DNA of 64,000 nt from an uncultured Clostridia bacterium (GCA_947586855.1 CANPXV010000004.1:1-64000); one strand, 5' to 3'; shown: positions 26,060 through 35,760, counted from the stretch's first letter. The notes: generated by a model from the sequence alone, not told the origin. Translations and numbers: made by a program.

Positions 26060-28432
26060 CTATTGTTCCCTCAGCGTTGCGCCGAATTTTTCCTTGATAG
26101 CTTTCAGCGCTCTTGCGCTTTGTTTTTCGATGTCGGCGTCCTGCAACGTTTTGTTTTTGTCACGGAACACCACCGTCACGGCCAGGCTCTTCTTGCCGAC
26201 GCCCAGCCGCTCGTCCCGATAGACGTCAAACAGCTGTGCGCTTTCTGTCAGGGGCAATGCGGCAAATTCGTCCAGCACGTCCTGCGCCGCAACATCCTCG
26301 TCGCACAGCAGCGCAAAGTCTCGGCTGACGGAGGGATACTTGGCAAAGGGTTTATATTTGATTTCCGAACGGGCGCTCTCCAACACGCCGTCCAGCGATA
26401 TTTCCGCATAGAAACAGTCGCCGTCGATGTCGAAATTAGCGGCAATTTGCGGGTGCAGCTTGCCAAAATGCCCCACCGAACGGCCGTCCAGCAGGATCTC
26501 CGCCGCAATGCCGGGGTGCAGCAGCTGCCAATCGGAGCGTTGCAGGTGGATTTTTCCGTCGCTGACCGAGCGCACCGCTTGCAAGATGTCGCAGCGGAAC
26601 GTGTCAAAATCGGTATCGGTGGCGCACACTGACAGCCGTTTTTGCTCGACAGGCAACGCTTCAAGCGGCAGTTTGTCCGCCAGATACACCTTGCCCACCT
26701 CGTACAGCCGCAGCTTGTCGTTGCCCCTTGCACGGTTAAGCGCCACGCATTGCAGCATATTGGGCGCCAGGCTGCGATTCATCAGGCTAAGCTCTTCGCC
26801 GATGGGGTTGAGCACCCTGATGTAGCCCTCGTCGCCGAGGTTGGCCCTTTCAAAAAGCTCCTTTCCGCCAAAGGGATAGAACACGCACTCGTTGTAGCGC
26901 AGGCCGCACAGCACGTTTTTGACGTCGGCAATTTGCTTGCTTTCAACGGTTTTTCCGCCGCAGGTGATGTTGGATTTGGGCAAAAGCGTGCCGCTGATAT
27001 TGTCGTAGCCGAAAACTCTTATCAGTTCTTCGATGATGTCGCAGTCTCTCGATATATCGTCCCGATAGGGCGGCACCATGCAGTTGAGGGTGTTGCCCTG
27101 CAAAGTTGCGTTGATTTTGAGGGAGTGCAAAATGGCAAGTATCTGCTCGTCGGGGATCTTGATACCCAGCAGCTTGGCGATACGGCGTTTGTCAAATTGT
27201 ACCAAACGCTCACCCGCCGCCTGCCCGATGGACACTCTTCCGCAGGTGATTTTGCCGCAACCCAACTGCTGCGACAGGTGCAGCGCACGGGATAACCCCA
27301 GATTGTTTGTGTAGGTTTCGATACCCTTTTCAAAGCGGGCGGACGAGTCGGAGCGCAGCCCCAGCCTGCGAGAGGTACGGCGCACGTTCATTCTGGCAAA
27401 TGTTGCCGACTCAAACAGCACACAATGGGTCTCGGGCTTGATTCCGCTGCGGGCGCCGCCCATGATACCAGCCAAACCTGTGGCCTTTTCGCTGTCGGCG
27501 ATCACAAGGTCGTCGTTGTTCAGCGTATATTCTTTGCCGTCCAGCAGCACGATTTTTTCGCCGTCTCTTGCACGGCGCACTACTATGTGATGATCCGTTA
27601 TGTCGTCGTAGTCAAATGCGTGCATGGGCTGACCTATCTCAAACAGAACGTAGTTGGTGATGTCCACAAGGTTATTTATGCCGTGCAGCCCCACTTTTGA
27701 CAGCCTCGAAGTCAGCCACACGGGCGATTTTTCTATTTTTACGTCGGTAAGCCCCTGCATAAAGTAGCCTTTGCAGATGTCGTTGGCAACAATATCCACC
27801 TGCACCAGCTGCGAAGTGGGCACTTCGCCCTCGCAATAGGACACATCGGGCATGCGGCAATCGGTGCCCAGCGCAACGGCCACCTCTCTTGCCAGACCCA
27901 ACACGCTGTTGCAGTCCTGACGGTTGGCGGTGACGCTGATATCCAGCACATAGTCGTCGATACCCACTTCTTTGCGGATATCCTCGCCGACGGTTGCCTC
28001 GCTGCGCAGCACCAACACGCCGTCCGTTTCGGCATTGGGATACATGTCGCCGTTTATGCCCAGCTCTTCGGCCCCGCAAAACATTCCCCAGGACTCCTCG
28101 CCCCGCATTTTGCCCTTGCTGATGTGCAATCCGTTGGCCAGATTGGCCCCGTGCAACGCAACGGGCACCTTGTCGCCCACCTGCACATGATGGTCGTTGG
28201 TCACAATCGGGATGATCTCGCCGCCAATATCCACCTTGCAGCAAAGCAGCCTTTCGGCATTGGGGTGTTGGGCGATTTCCTTGATTTGACACACCTTAAC
28301 ATTGGTGACGTGTTCGCCAAGGTACTCCACGCCCTCGATTTCCAGCCCGATACCCACCATTTTTTCGCACAGGGTGTCGATATCCACATTTACGTCTACA
28401 AAATCTTTCAACCAGGAAAGAGGTACTTTCAT
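26060..28432 (-). CDS. pheT: phenylalanyl-tRNA synthetase beta subunit
   Basis: The 790-aa subunit has the N-terminal EMAP/tRNA-binding OB fold (about 40-150), B3/B4 editing domain, B5 domain, a catalytic-like core and the C-terminal ferredoxin-fold anticodon-binding domain (KYPSVSRDFALLCDED, about 695). With PheS it forms the alpha2-beta2 enzyme that charges tRNA-Phe, and it clears mischarged Tyr-tRNA-Phe. It starts 12 bp after pheS with AGGAG, so both are under the upstream T-box. Confidence 0.97.
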   Translation of the reverse strand: MKVPLSWLKDFVDVNVDIDTLCEKMVGIGLEIEGVEYLGEHVTNVKVCQIKEIAQHPNAERLLCCKVDIGGEIIPIVTNDHHVQVGDKVPVALHGANLANGLHISKGKMRGEESWGMFCGAEELGINGDMYPNAETDGVLVLRSEATVGEDIRKEVGIDDYVLDISVTANRQDCNSVLGLAREVAVALGTDCRMPDVSYCEGEVPTSQLVQVDIVANDICKGYFMQGLTDVKIEKSPVWLTSRLSKVGLHGINNLVDITNYVLFEIGQPMHAFDYDDITDHHIVVRRARDGEKIVLLDGKEYTLNNDDLVIADSEKATGLAGIMGGARSGIKPETHCVLFESATFARMNVRRTSRRLGLRSDSSARFEKGIETYTNNLGLSRALHLSQQLGCGKITCGRVSIGQAAGERLVQFDKRRIAKLLGIKIPDEQILAILHSLKINATLQGNTLNCMVPPYRDDISRDCDIIEELIRVFGYDNISGTLLPKSNITCGGKTVESKQIADVKNVLCGLRYNECVFYPFGGKELFERANLGDEGYIRVLNPIGEELSLMNRSLAPNMLQCVALNRARGNDKLRLYEVGKVYLADKLPLEALPVEQKRLSVCATDTDFDTFRCDILQAVRSVSDGKIHLQRSDWQLLHPGIAAEILLDGRSVGHFGKLHPQIAANFDIDGDCFYAEISLDGVLESARSEIKYKPFAKYPSVSRDFALLCDEDVAAQDVLDEFAALPLTESAQLFDVYRDERLGVGKKSLAVTVVFRDKNKTLQDADIEKQSARALKAIKEKFGATLREQ

Positions 28433-28444
28433 TTTGTCACACTC

Positions 28445-29455
28445 CTATTTGCCAAATTGTTTCAAAAACCGTTGATCGTTTTCAAAGAACAAACGGATAT
28501 CGGGTATGCCGTACTTGATCATTGCCACACGGTCCATGCCGATACCAAAGGCATAGCCGCTGTATTTTGCACTGTCGATACCGCAGTTTTCCAGCACATT
28601 GGGGTGCACCATGCCTGCGCCCAGCAGCTCTATCCAACCCGTGCCCTTGCACAGAGAGCACCCTTTGCCGCCGCAGTTACTGCAAGTGACGTCCACCTCG
28701 ACGCTCGGCTCGGTAAAGGGAAAGAATGACGGGCGAAAGCGCACCTTTGTCTGCTTGCCAAACAGGTGCGATGCGATATATTCCAGCGTGCCTTTCAGGT
28801 CGCACAGCGTGACGTGCTTGTCCACCACCAAGCCCTCTATCTGGTGGAACACAGGCGAGTGCGATGCGTCGCTGTCCGAGCGGAACACCTTGCCGGGGCA
28901 TACAATTTTGAGGGGCGGGCGCCGTTTTTCCATTATGCGGGCCTGCATTGCCGATGTCTGCGTGCGCAGCAAAATGCTGTCGGTGATGTAAAATGTGTCC
29001 TGCATATCCCTTGCGGGGTGATCCTCGGGGATGTTGAGCGCCTGGAAGTTGTAGTAGTCCGTCTCGATTTCCGGTCCGCTAAGCACCTCAAAGCCCATTG
29101 CCACCATCAGGTCGCAAATTTCGTTTTCTATGAGGGTGATGGGGTGCAATGCGCCACGTTCGGGGCAGGACGTGAGGCTGATATCCACACGCTCCTCTTG
29201 CAGTTGACGCTGCATTTGCTGCGTTTTCAAGCGGGCGGTCATGTCGGAGATGACCTCTTCCATTTGCTTGCGCAGCTCGTTTACCTTTGCGCCGAAAGTC
29301 GGCCGTTCCTCTGCTGGCAGGTCTTTGATACTTTTCAGCAACGCAGTCAGCTCGCCCGATTTGCCAAGGTACTTCACCTTGATGTCTTGCAGCTCCGCCA
29401 CCGAAGCGCAACGGGCAATTTCTCCGTCGAATGATGTTTTGATGTCCGTTATCAT
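28445..29455 (-). CDS. pheS: phenylalanyl-tRNA synthetase alpha subunit
   Basis: The 336-aa catalytic subunit has an N-terminal coiled coil (about 1-90) and a class II synthetase core: motif 2 around [14 protein letters not shown], motif 3 [14 protein letters not shown] near the C-terminus. A Cys pair region ([17 protein letters not shown], about 255) matches the zinc-like insert of many bacterial PheS. It starts after TAGGAGATAAAT. Expression is controlled by the T-box leader directly upstream. Confidence 0.97.
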   Translation of the reverse strand: MITDIKTSFDGEIARCASVAELQDIKVKYLGKSGELTALLKSIKDLPAEERPTFGAKVNELRKQMEEVISDMTARLKTQQMQRQLQEERVDISLTSCPERGALHPITLIENEICDLMVAMGFEVLSGPEIETDYYNFQALNIPEDHPARDMQDTFYITDSILLRTQTSAMQARIMEKRRPPLKIVCPGKVFRSDSDASHSPVFHQIEGLVVDKHVTLCDLKGTLEYIASHLFGKQTKVRFRPSFFPFTEPSVEVDVTCSNCGGKGCSLCKGTGWIELLGAGMVHPNVLENCGIDSAKYSGYAFGIGMDRVAMIKYGIPDIRLFFENDQRFLKQFGK

Positions 29456-29465
29456 ATTTATCTCC

Positions 29466-29706
29466 TAAAAAATGCCCCAAGCGTCACGCTTAGGGCGAAA
29501 AGATTTTCCGCTGTACCACCTAAATTCAAAGGGCGCAAAGCCGTCCTTCCTTTCTGTCCTCTAACGGAAACAACCCGCAGACGGCTACTCTGCCTTCACC
29601 GCCCGAACTCAGAAGTGAATATCTTTTTGCGCATAGGCGAGGCTTGCACCGCTCCCCGCTCGCTGAGGCTATGTTTGCCGCAAATTCTTGTGCTTCGTCA
29701 TTGCTT
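29466..29706 (-). promoter_or_regulatory. T-box riboswitch, phenylalanine-specific
   Basis: The minus-strand leader of pheS carries the conserved T-box core AGGTGGTACAGCGG (29508-29521), which pairs with the uncharged tRNA acceptor end in the antiterminator. It is followed by a strong terminator stem GCCCTAAGCG/CGCTTGGGGC (29474-29496) with a T-run. A UUC (Phe) specifier candidate is at 29617-29619, inside GATATTCACTTCTGAG, upstream in stem I. Uncharged tRNA-Phe should promote read-through into pheST. Confidence 0.93.
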
Positions 29707-29712
29707 TGTCTC

Positions 29713-29741
29713 ATTATATCAAAAATTTTTGCTCTTGACAA
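29713..29741 (-). promoter_or_regulatory. promoter of the T-box-pheS-pheT transcript
   Basis: TTGTCA (29736-29741) and TATAAT (29713-29718) are 17 nt apart on the minus strand, placing the start near 29706, just ahead of stem I of the T-box. Confidence 0.75.
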
Positions 29742-29786
29742 CAATTTTGCAACAATACAACTATATACGTATCAAAATATTAAAAA

Positions 29787-29819
29787 AAGCGCCTGCGTCC
29801 GGGCGGAGACAATGCGCTT
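29787..29819 (-). terminator. yunB terminator
   Basis: AAGCGC and GCGCTT enclose an inner TCCG/CGGA stem and run into seven T on the minus strand. The structure begins at the yunB stop codon. Confidence 0.7.
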
Positions 29820-30503
29820 TCAGGAAGAGCCGAGCAGCAGGCCGCCCTGCAAAAATGTGTCGGGTACCTTGCCCACTATCACGCTTTCGCACAGCAGGAT
29901 GGGCGTGTTTGTTTGCACCACCGTGTGCGACGTGGGTATGATGAGGTCGATCTGGCAGCTGACGTCGATGTAGATTCGGTGCAGGGTCTGGTTGATGCCT
30001 GCCGTCTCAAACGTGGACGAAAACGTGCACTCCGCCTTGCCGATGGGCGCCACTTTCACGCTCACCGTCTGCCCCAGCTCGGACAATAGCGGTATGCCGG
30101 ATAGCGTGCCGATGGGGATATCTATGTCCAACGTCCCCAATTGTTGCAGCTTTTTTTGCGTTATCAGGGCTGTGTTGCGTGCCAGGCCGTTTACCAATGC
30201 GCTGTTGGCGGACAGCATAACGATGTCGTTTTGTGCGTTCTTTTCCACCGTCACAAATTGAGAACAGTCGCCGCAATCGGATAGCGCTGCGCCCACGGCA
30301 CTGTTTATCGCAAGGGTGGTTTCCGCCTCCACACGGGTTTTGGCTATGTCGAGGATTATCGGATTCATCGATCGGCGATAAAAAAACAGCGCAAACAACA
30401 GGGCAAACAGCGCCGTCAGACAGAAAAACAGCGTCAGTCCCCTGCGAGTTTTGCGCTTTTTTTGTTGTTTGGAGCGTGTGCTCACCACCGAATACAATGC
30501 CAT
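29820..30503 (-). CDS. yunB: YunB, sporulation protein
   Basis: The 227-aa protein has a basic N-terminus, one membrane segment (about 23-43) and a conserved extracytoplasmic domain (NPIILDIAKTRVEAETTLAINSAV, shown here in parts: NPIILDIA and ETTLAINSAV). The C-terminal half contains the PIGTLSGIPLLSELG block typical of YunB. In B. subtilis YunB is a sigma-E-dependent protein needed for normal spore formation; its biochemical role is unclear. It lies downstream of spoVAE on the same strand, with a 41-bp gap. Confidence 0.88.
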   Translation of the reverse strand: MALYSVVSTRSKQQKKRKTRRGLTLFFCLTALFALLFALFFYRRSMNPIILDIAKTRVEAETTLAINSAVGAALSDCGDCSQFVTVEKNAQNDIVMLSANSALVNGLARNTALITQKKLQQLGTLDIDIPIGTLSGIPLLSELGQTVSVKVAPIGKAECTFSSTFETAGINQTLHRIYIDVSCQIDLIIPTSHTVVQTNTPILLCESVIVGKVPDTFLQGGLLLGSS

Positions 30504-30544
30504 GATCGTCTACACATTATATTCCGACGGTGGGCCAAAGGTGA

Positions 30545-30916
30545 CTACTTCTTTTTGGTGCGAGGTCGAAACAGCACCGCCACCAGATATCCCGACACTA
30601 TGGCAATGCTCACGCCCGTTGCGCATGCGGCCAGCCCTCCCGTCAGCGCCCCGTACACGCCGTCCTGCTTGGCTGCTTGCACCGCTCCCCGCACCAGCGC
30701 ATATCCAAATCCGGATATGGGCACACTTGCGCCCGCACCTGCAAACTGCACCAGCGGCCCGTACAGGCCAAAACCTTCGAGTATCGCACCCGCCACAAGA
30801 AAGATAACCAAGATTTTGCCGTTTGTAAGGTGAGTAAAATTGATGATTATCTGTCCCAGCAGACAGATCGCACCGCCCACCGCAAAGGCCTTTACAAACA
30901 TCAAAAATATGTCCAT
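30545..30916 (-). CDS. spoVAE: SpoVAE (SpoVAEb type), spore membrane channel subunit
   Basis: The 123-aa integral membrane protein has about four hydrophobic segments and the family motif FAGAGASVPISGFG (about 60-73). With SpoVAC and SpoVAD it imports Ca-dipicolinate into the forespore and releases it in germination. The ATG at 30916 overlaps the spoVAD stop (TAATG) with GGAGG upstream; a GTG 9 bp earlier is too close to that binding site. Confidence 0.93.
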   Translation of the reverse strand: MDIFLMFVKAFAVGGAICLLGQIIINFTHLTNGKILVIFLVAGAILEGFGLYGPLVQFAGAGASVPISGFGYALVRGAVQAAKQDGVYGALTGGLAACATGVSIAIVSGYLVAVLFRPRTKKK

Positions 30917-31917
30917 TATGCGCACACCTCCACCAGATGAGTTATCGCGGGGATACTATCCCCCTGAAAGTACGTCGTCGGGCTCATCAGTGCGCCCGTC
31001 CCTGCCAGCAAAATGCGTTTGTATTCGCCCCGACGCAGCCGTCCCAACAACACAGCGTTAAACACCAACGCCGAGCATGCTGCGCCACTGCCGCCTTGAT
31101 AGGTCTGTTGTTCGTCCCAATACAGCGATGCGCCGCAATCGTGCAGCTGTTTGGACACGTCGTACCCCTCCTGCGCCGTCAGATCCATCAAAATATCGCT
31201 GCCCAGCTTGCCGAGGTCGCCCGTGTAGATCACATCGAAGTCGCTTGGCTGCGTCTCAGTATCCCTGAAAAACGTCACCAGCGTGTCGCATGCCGACGGG
31301 GCCATTGCAGCGCCCATATTGTTGGCGTCCATCACGCCGAAATCCACCACTCGGCCCAGCGTGCCCCGTGTGATACGCACCGATTTGCCGTCGCCTTTGT
31401 TGGATAGCACCGTTGCGCCCACCCCCGTTGCCGTCCATTGCGTCACGGGCGAACGCAGCACGCCCAGCTCCAACGGGAAGCGATATTGCCTCTCCGCCGT
31501 GGCAAAGTGACTGCCCGCAGCGCACAAAACGTGCTCCAACCCGTTAGACAACATCGCCGAGCCGACAATGAGGCTTTCGGCAAAGGTGGCGCAGGCGTTG
31601 TAGATACCCAAAAAACCCGCATGATGTTTTTTTGCGGCAAAGGACGCCGAAACGATCTGATTGAGCAAGTCTCCCGCCACGATGGCCTCAATATCGCTCT
31701 CTTCGAGGTTGGCTTTGCCGATTGCCCCCTCGATGGCGTGCTCAAACATCTTGCGCTCCGCCCTCTCAAAGGTGTTTTGGGCAAACATATCGTCCTCCAA
31801 CGCAAAGTCGAAAAAGCCCTTGTAACGTCCGTCGTTCTCTTTGGGTCCGGCCACCGTGTAGCCCTCTGCGATATAGCTATTGGCAAAATTGAGCGTGCGC
31901 TTTTTGTAGTAGTCCAT
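30916..31917 (-). CDS. spoVAD: SpoVAD, dipicolinic-acid-binding spore protein
   Basis: The 333-aa protein has a thiolase-like fold, the hallmark of SpoVAD, with YNACATFAESL (about 120-130, the position of the thiolase active site) and a C-terminal GTGALMSP block. It binds dipicolinate on the forespore membrane during uptake. The ATG at 31917 follows GGAGGTTGAA and lies 1 bp after the spoVAC stop; a longer reading upstream lies inside spoVAC. Confidence 0.95.
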   Translation of the reverse strand: MDYYKKRTLNFANSYIAEGYTVAGPKENDGRYKGFFDFALEDDMFAQNTFERAERKMFEHAIEGAIGKANLEESDIEAIVAGDLLNQIVSASFAAKKHHAGFLGIYNACATFAESLIVGSAMLSNGLEHVLCAAGSHFATAERQYRFPLELGVLRSPVTQWTATGVGATVLSNKGDGKSVRITRGTLGRVVDFGVMDANNMGAAMAPSACDTLVTFFRDTETQPSDFDVIYTGDLGKLGSDILMDLTAQEGYDVSKQLHDCGASLYWDEQQTYQGGSGAACSALVFNAVLLGRLRRGEYKRILLAGTGALMSPTTYFQGDSIPAITHLVEVCA

Positions 31918-31918
31918 T

Positions 31919-32368
31919 TCAACCTCCAAACAGCAGGGTAAGCAGCGCCACAATGACGGAGATGGTGACGCCGTTGACAATCACGGGGCCGGCCACCAAA
32001 AACATCTTTGCCCCCACGCCGTAGATGTAGCCCTCGGCCCGAAACTCCAACGCAGGCGACACCACCGCATTGGAAAACCCCGTTATCGGTATGGTAGAGC
32101 CTGCCCCCGCAAAGCGCCCGATTACGTCGTACACACCAAAGCCCGTCAGCATTGCGGCGATAAACACCAGCGTTGCCGAGGCCAGCACAGATGCGTCCTG
32201 CATGTTGAACCACAGCGAGTACAGAAAGATAAACGCCTGCCCGATAGCGCAGATTGTGCCGCCCACCACAAACGCCCACAGCATATTTTTCCAATGCGAG
32301 CTTTTGGGCATCTTTTCGAAAACGTATTGCTTGTAGTTAGCTCGGGTAATTTCCTTGTTAGCTTCCAT
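31919..32368 (-). CDS. spoVAC: SpoVAC, mechanosensitive spore membrane channel
   Basis: The 149-aa protein has a cytoplasmic N-terminus and four hydrophobic segments. It shares FAGAGSTIPITGFSNAV (about 86-102) with SpoVAE. SpoVAC acts as a mechanosensitive channel for dipicolinate movement in the inner spore membrane. It is first in the spoVAC-AD-AE operon and starts after GAGGTGACAA. These genes are normally under sigma-G in the forespore; I could not identify a convincing sigma-G promoter in the AT-rich upstream region. Confidence 0.94.
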   Translation of the reverse strand: MEANKEITRANYKQYVFEKMPKSSHWKNMLWAFVVGGTICAIGQAFIFLYSLWFNMQDASVLASATLVFIAAMLTGFGVYDVIGRFAGAGSTIPITGFSNAVVSPALEFRAEGYIYGVGAKMFLVAGPVIVNGVTISVIVALLTLLFGG

Positions 32369-32470
32369 TTGTCACCTCGTTGCGGCGCCGATATCCGACG
32401 TTTCGGGCGATCGAGTTTCTCTCTCGTCGCTATTGCTGCCGTATTTTTTCGACTTGGGATATTTCATAGT

Positions 32471-32812
32471 GACATTGTTGCCATCAAATTGATTTTTAAT
32501 ACCCCCCACCCCAGCGGCGATTGCCGCAAAAAATTCTTTTTAACACAACTCACAACAAAGGAAATTGTCGCAAAAATGATTTGTAATAAAATCCAGCTGA
32601 TTATCACGCAATATTTGATCGTAACACAACCCAAATATAATATTGACGAAAAAAATTGATTTATAATACTACCCTCTTTTCAGGTGATGGCCGCAATTAT
32701 ATCGATTTTTGTTGTTCACCTACCTTGCAGGTGATTATTTCATAAAATATTGATTTAACACAACCCGAAAAATAATAAAATTGGAGCAAAAATATTGATT
32801 TTTAATACTATC
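32471..32812. repeat. degenerate ~43-bp tandem array
   Basis: About eight degenerate units follow one another upstream of spoVAC. The best conserved part reads like ATTGATTTTTAATACTACCC, with cores beginning near 32497, 32541, 32584, 32622, 32664, about 32710, 32756 and 32803. A second part resembling ATTGTCGCAAAAA precedes most cores. Spacing is 38-47 bp. There are no unique spacers of constant length and no cas genes nearby, so it is a decayed tandem repeat rather than a CRISPR. Confidence 0.65.
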
Positions 32813-33154
32813 CAACCACATTAGGGACAGTTATTGATAAAAAAATACATATATTGGATATTACATTTTTTTTGCCAATTTTTCTTAGATCCAGCATATT
32901 ATGTCTAAAATAGTATTCTATGAAATGCCGATTTATAGAGTAGTTGAGGTCAAAATTGTCAGTTAAAATTTATTTTGGAAGAAAATAAAAGACAAAAACT
33001 ACAATCAAAAAATACACTACAACCAGCTTTATAAGATGTATTTAGTTCAACCGATAGAGATAAACATCATATTTTTATTAAAGTAAATTTTGAAAATGTT
33101 TTTTATTAAAAATATAGAAAAAATCGAAAAACATCAATCAACAAATTATTTTAC
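32813..33154. other. AT-rich spacer, no gene seen
   Basis: Very AT-rich sequence between the tandem array and the glgA terminator. Apart from dispersed element E at 32898-32951 I see no coding potential and no recognisable RNA. Confidence 0.6.
32898..32951 (+). repeat. dispersed palindromic element, copy E
   Basis: It contains ATTATGTC, AAATAGTATTCTATG, ATGCCGATTT and ends AGTTGAGGTC, in the same order as copy A at 21376. Confidence 0.7.
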
Positions 33155-33190
33155 AAAAAAAAATCTCCCGATAGCATCGCTATCGGGAGA
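33155..33190 (-). terminator. glgA terminator
   Basis: TCTCCCGATAGC pairs perfectly with GCTATCGGGAGA (33164-33190) and is followed by nine T on the minus strand, 20 bp past the glgA stop. It ends the glgC-glgD-glgA transcript. Confidence 0.9.
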
Positions 33191-33210
33191 AATTTCCAAT
33201 TTGCACAAGT

Positions 33211-34632
33211 TCAGCCAAGCAGGTCGGTGTACAGCTTGTCGTAGCCCTTGGCAGAGGCGTTCCAACTGAAATCCGTCCGCATGGCCTTGCGCACCAGCTT
33301 GCGCCACTGCTCCTGGTTGCGGTAGACGTCAAATGCCTGCCGCAAAACGTACAGCATGTCGTGTGCGTTGTAGTTGGAGAAAGTGAAGCCGTTGCCGCCG
33401 TTTCCGTAGGGCAAAATGCTGTCTTTGAGGCCGCCCGTCTCCCGTACAAGCGCCACAGTGCCGTAGCGTGAGGCAATCATTTGCGACAATCCGCACGGCT
33501 CGCTCTTGGAGGGCATCAAAAATATGTCCGCACCGGAGTAGATCTGGCGAGAAAGTTGCGCATTGAAAGTTATCGCCGCTGCCACCTGCTGCGGATGTCG
33601 TGAGGCAAGCTCGGCAAAAAAGTGTTCGTAGTAGCCCTCGCCCGTGCCCAACAGCACAAATTGCATGTCGCTTTCCAGCGCCTCGTCGATGACGGCCGTC
33701 ACCAGATCCAGCCCTTTGTGGTCCACAAGGCGACTTATCATTGCCACGATGGGCGTGTTGGGGCGCACCTGTAAGTTGAGCATACGCTGCAACTCCTGTT
33801 TGCACACGGCCTTGTTGTCGAGATTTTTTGCGTCGTAGTTGGCAAAAAGCGCCTTGTCCGTCTTGGGGTTGTAGTAGTCGGTGTCGATACCGTTTAGTAT
33901 GCCGCACAGCTTGTGAGCATTGTTGCGGATAAAGCCGTCCAGCCCGTGCGCATAGTAGGGGTCCTTGATTTCCTCGGCGTACTGCGGCGACACAGTGCTA
34001 AATTTGTCGCAGCACTCGATTGCGCCCTTCATCAGATTTATGCAGCCGTCAAACTCCACCACGCCCTGATAGTAGCCGTCAATGCCAAAAAGCCACTGCA
34101 AGTTGTCCATAGAGTACTTGCCTTGGTACTCGATGTTGTGTATGGTAAACACCGTCTTGATGTCCCGATAGCGCTCTCTCCCGCTGTAAACGGTTTTCAG
34201 ATAGATGGCCGCCAGCGCCGCCTGCCAATCATGACAATGCAGCACATCGGGAAAGAAGTCCACCGCAGGCATGATTTCCACCACGCTTCGCCCAAAAAAC
34301 GCAAACCGCTCGCCGTCGTCGAAGTGACCGTAGCACCCTTTGCGCTTGAAGTAGTACTCGTTGTCCACAAAGTAGAATGTCACGCCCTCGTGCACGTACT
34401 CAAAAATGCCGCAATATTGGTTTCGCCAGGCCACAGGCACGGTGATATTGCCCAAAAAGGTAAATTTTTGCCTGTATTCCTGATTGACATCACGGTACAG
34501 CGGCAGCACCACGCGCACGTCGTAGCCCAATTGGTGCAGCGCCTTGGGCAAAGATCCCACCACCTCGGCCAGGCCGCCCGTAGCGATAAAGGGTGCGGCT
34601 TCCGACGCCGCAAACAAGATTTTTCTGCTCAT
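33211..34632 (-). CDS. glgA: glycogen synthase (ADP-glucose type)
   Basis: The 473-aa GT5 enzyme extends alpha-1,4-glucan chains from ADP-glucose. It has the N-terminal ASEAAPFIATGGLAEVVG, the central HCHDWQAAL, NGIDTDYYNP and the C-terminal donor site SKSEPCGLSQMIA and RETGGLKDSI. The usual KTGGL motif reads ATGGL, a variant also found in other Bacillota. It is last in glgC-glgD-glgA and starts after AAGGAGAAAAT. Confidence 0.95.
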   Translation of the reverse strand: MSRKILFAASEAAPFIATGGLAEVVGSLPKALHQLGYDVRVVLPLYRDVNQEYRQKFTFLGNITVPVAWRNQYCGIFEYVHEGVTFYFVDNEYYFKRKGCYGHFDDGERFAFFGRSVVEIMPAVDFFPDVLHCHDWQAALAAIYLKTVYSGRERYRDIKTVFTIHNIEYQGKYSMDNLQWLFGIDGYYQGVVEFDGCINLMKGAIECCDKFSTVSPQYAEEIKDPYYAHGLDGFIRNNAHKLCGILNGIDTDYYNPKTDKALFANYDAKNLDNKAVCKQELQRMLNLQVRPNTPIVAMISRLVDHKGLDLVTAVIDEALESDMQFVLLGTGEGYYEHFFAELASRHPQQVAAAITFNAQLSRQIYSGADIFLMPSKSEPCGLSQMIASRYGTVALVRETGGLKDSILPYGNGGNGFTFSNYNAHDMLYVLRQAFDVYRNQEQWRKLVRKAMRTDFSWNASAKGYDKLYTDLLG

Positions 34633-34641
34633 ATTTTCTCC

Positions 34642-35757
34642 TTACAGCATTTTTCCCTTGGCAACAAAGTAGGGCAGCTCTTCGCAGCCGGATAGTTGCC
34701 GACGGTCTCGTATCACCACATTTTTGTCCGTTATCACGCAGTTGAGCCTACACGATGCGCCCACCACAGTCTCCTGCATAAGCACGCAGTTGCGCACCAC
34801 ACTGCCCTTGCCGACGTTCACCCCTCTGAACAATATGCTGTTTTCCACGGTGCCCTCGATAACGCATCCGTCGGATACCAGCGAATTTTTGACGCTGGCC
34901 CCCTCGATATACTTGGAGGGCGCCGAGTCTCTCACCTTGGTGTAGATGTCCCTTGCGCCGAAAAGCTCGTGGCGGACGTCCTTGTCCAGCATCTCCATGC
35001 TGTAACGGAAGTATCTCGGCAGCGAGGTTATCCCTGCATAGTAGCCGTCAAATTTGTAGCCGAAAATGCGCATCGACTGCACATTTTTGGCCAAAATATC
35101 CCTGCCAAAGCTGTTGAGGCCGCTCTGCACAGCGTTTTGGATGATGTCCATCAGGTAGTTGCGATGCACCACCATCACATTTATGTACAGGTTCACCTTG
35201 TCGCCCGTTTTCAGTTTGGGGTTGATTTGCAGCGAGGTTATGCGGCCGCTGTTGTCGGGGTCCACAGTGATGTAGTAGTGAGACTCCACGCTGTCTGCCT
35301 CGTGATACACCATGGTTATGTCGGCGTGCGATTGCTCGTGGAAGCGCAGCACGTCGTCAATATCCAGCCGAGACACGCCGTCCCCGTCGTACAGCGCCAC
35401 GTAGTCCTCCTTACGGTGCCGCAAAAAGCCTGTGATACCCATCAGGGCCTCCAATCTGTTTTTGTAGGGGGCGTCCGTTTCGTTGCTGTATGGCGGCAGC
35501 AAAATGATACCGCCGTCCTTGCGGGCGAGGTCCCAATCTTTGCCGCTGCCCAGGTGGTCGATAAGCGACTGATAGTTGTTTTTGGTCACAATGCCCACCG
35601 TCGTTATGCCGGCGTTTACCAGATTGCTCAGCGCAAAGTCGATGAGGCGATACCTGCCCGCAAAGGGTATGGACGCCATCGTCCTGTGCGAGGAAAGCTC
35701 CGGTATATTTTTGTCCTGTATGTTGGTAAAAATCACACCCACTGCCGAACGTGCCAT
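34642..35757 (-). CDS. glgD: GlgD, regulatory subunit of glucose-1-phosphate adenylyltransferase
   Basis: The 371-aa protein is a GlgC paralogue with a nucleotidyltransferase-like N-terminus and a C-terminal left-handed beta-helix. The canonical N-terminal GGxGxRL phosphate-binding loop of GlgC is not present (VGVIFTNIQDKNIPELSSHR in two parts: VGVIFTN and IPELSSHR), as expected for GlgD. In Bacillota it pairs with GlgC and raises activity. It starts 3 bp after the glgC stop with GGAGG. Confidence 0.94.
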   Translation of the reverse strand: MARSAVGVIFTNIQDKNIPELSSHRTMASIPFAGRYRLIDFALSNLVNAGITTVGIVTKNNYQSLIDHLGSGKDWDLARKDGGIILLPPYSNETDAPYKNRLEALMGITGFLRHRKEDYVALYDGDGVSRLDIDDVLRFHEQSHADITMVYHEADSVESHYYITVDPDNSGRITSLQINPKLKTGDKVNLYINVMVVHRNYLMDIIQNAVQSGLNSFGRDILAKNVQSMRIFGYKFDGYYAGITSLPRYFRYSMEMLDKDVRHELFGARDIYTKVRDSAPSKYIEGASVKNSLVSDGCVIEGTVENSILFRGVNVGKGSVVRNCVLMQETVVGASCRLNCVITDKNVVIRDRRQLSGCEELPYFVAKGKML

Positions 35758-35760
35758 TGT

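Noticed and set aside
32471..32812. CRISPR array
   Set aside because: The units are strongly degenerate, there are no distinct spacers of constant length, and no cas genes are nearby.
34560..34632. ATGGL instead of KTGGL in GlgA as a lost substrate-binding residue
   Set aside because: To my knowledge Bacillota glycogen synthases often carry Ala or Ser variants here, so it does not point to inactivity.
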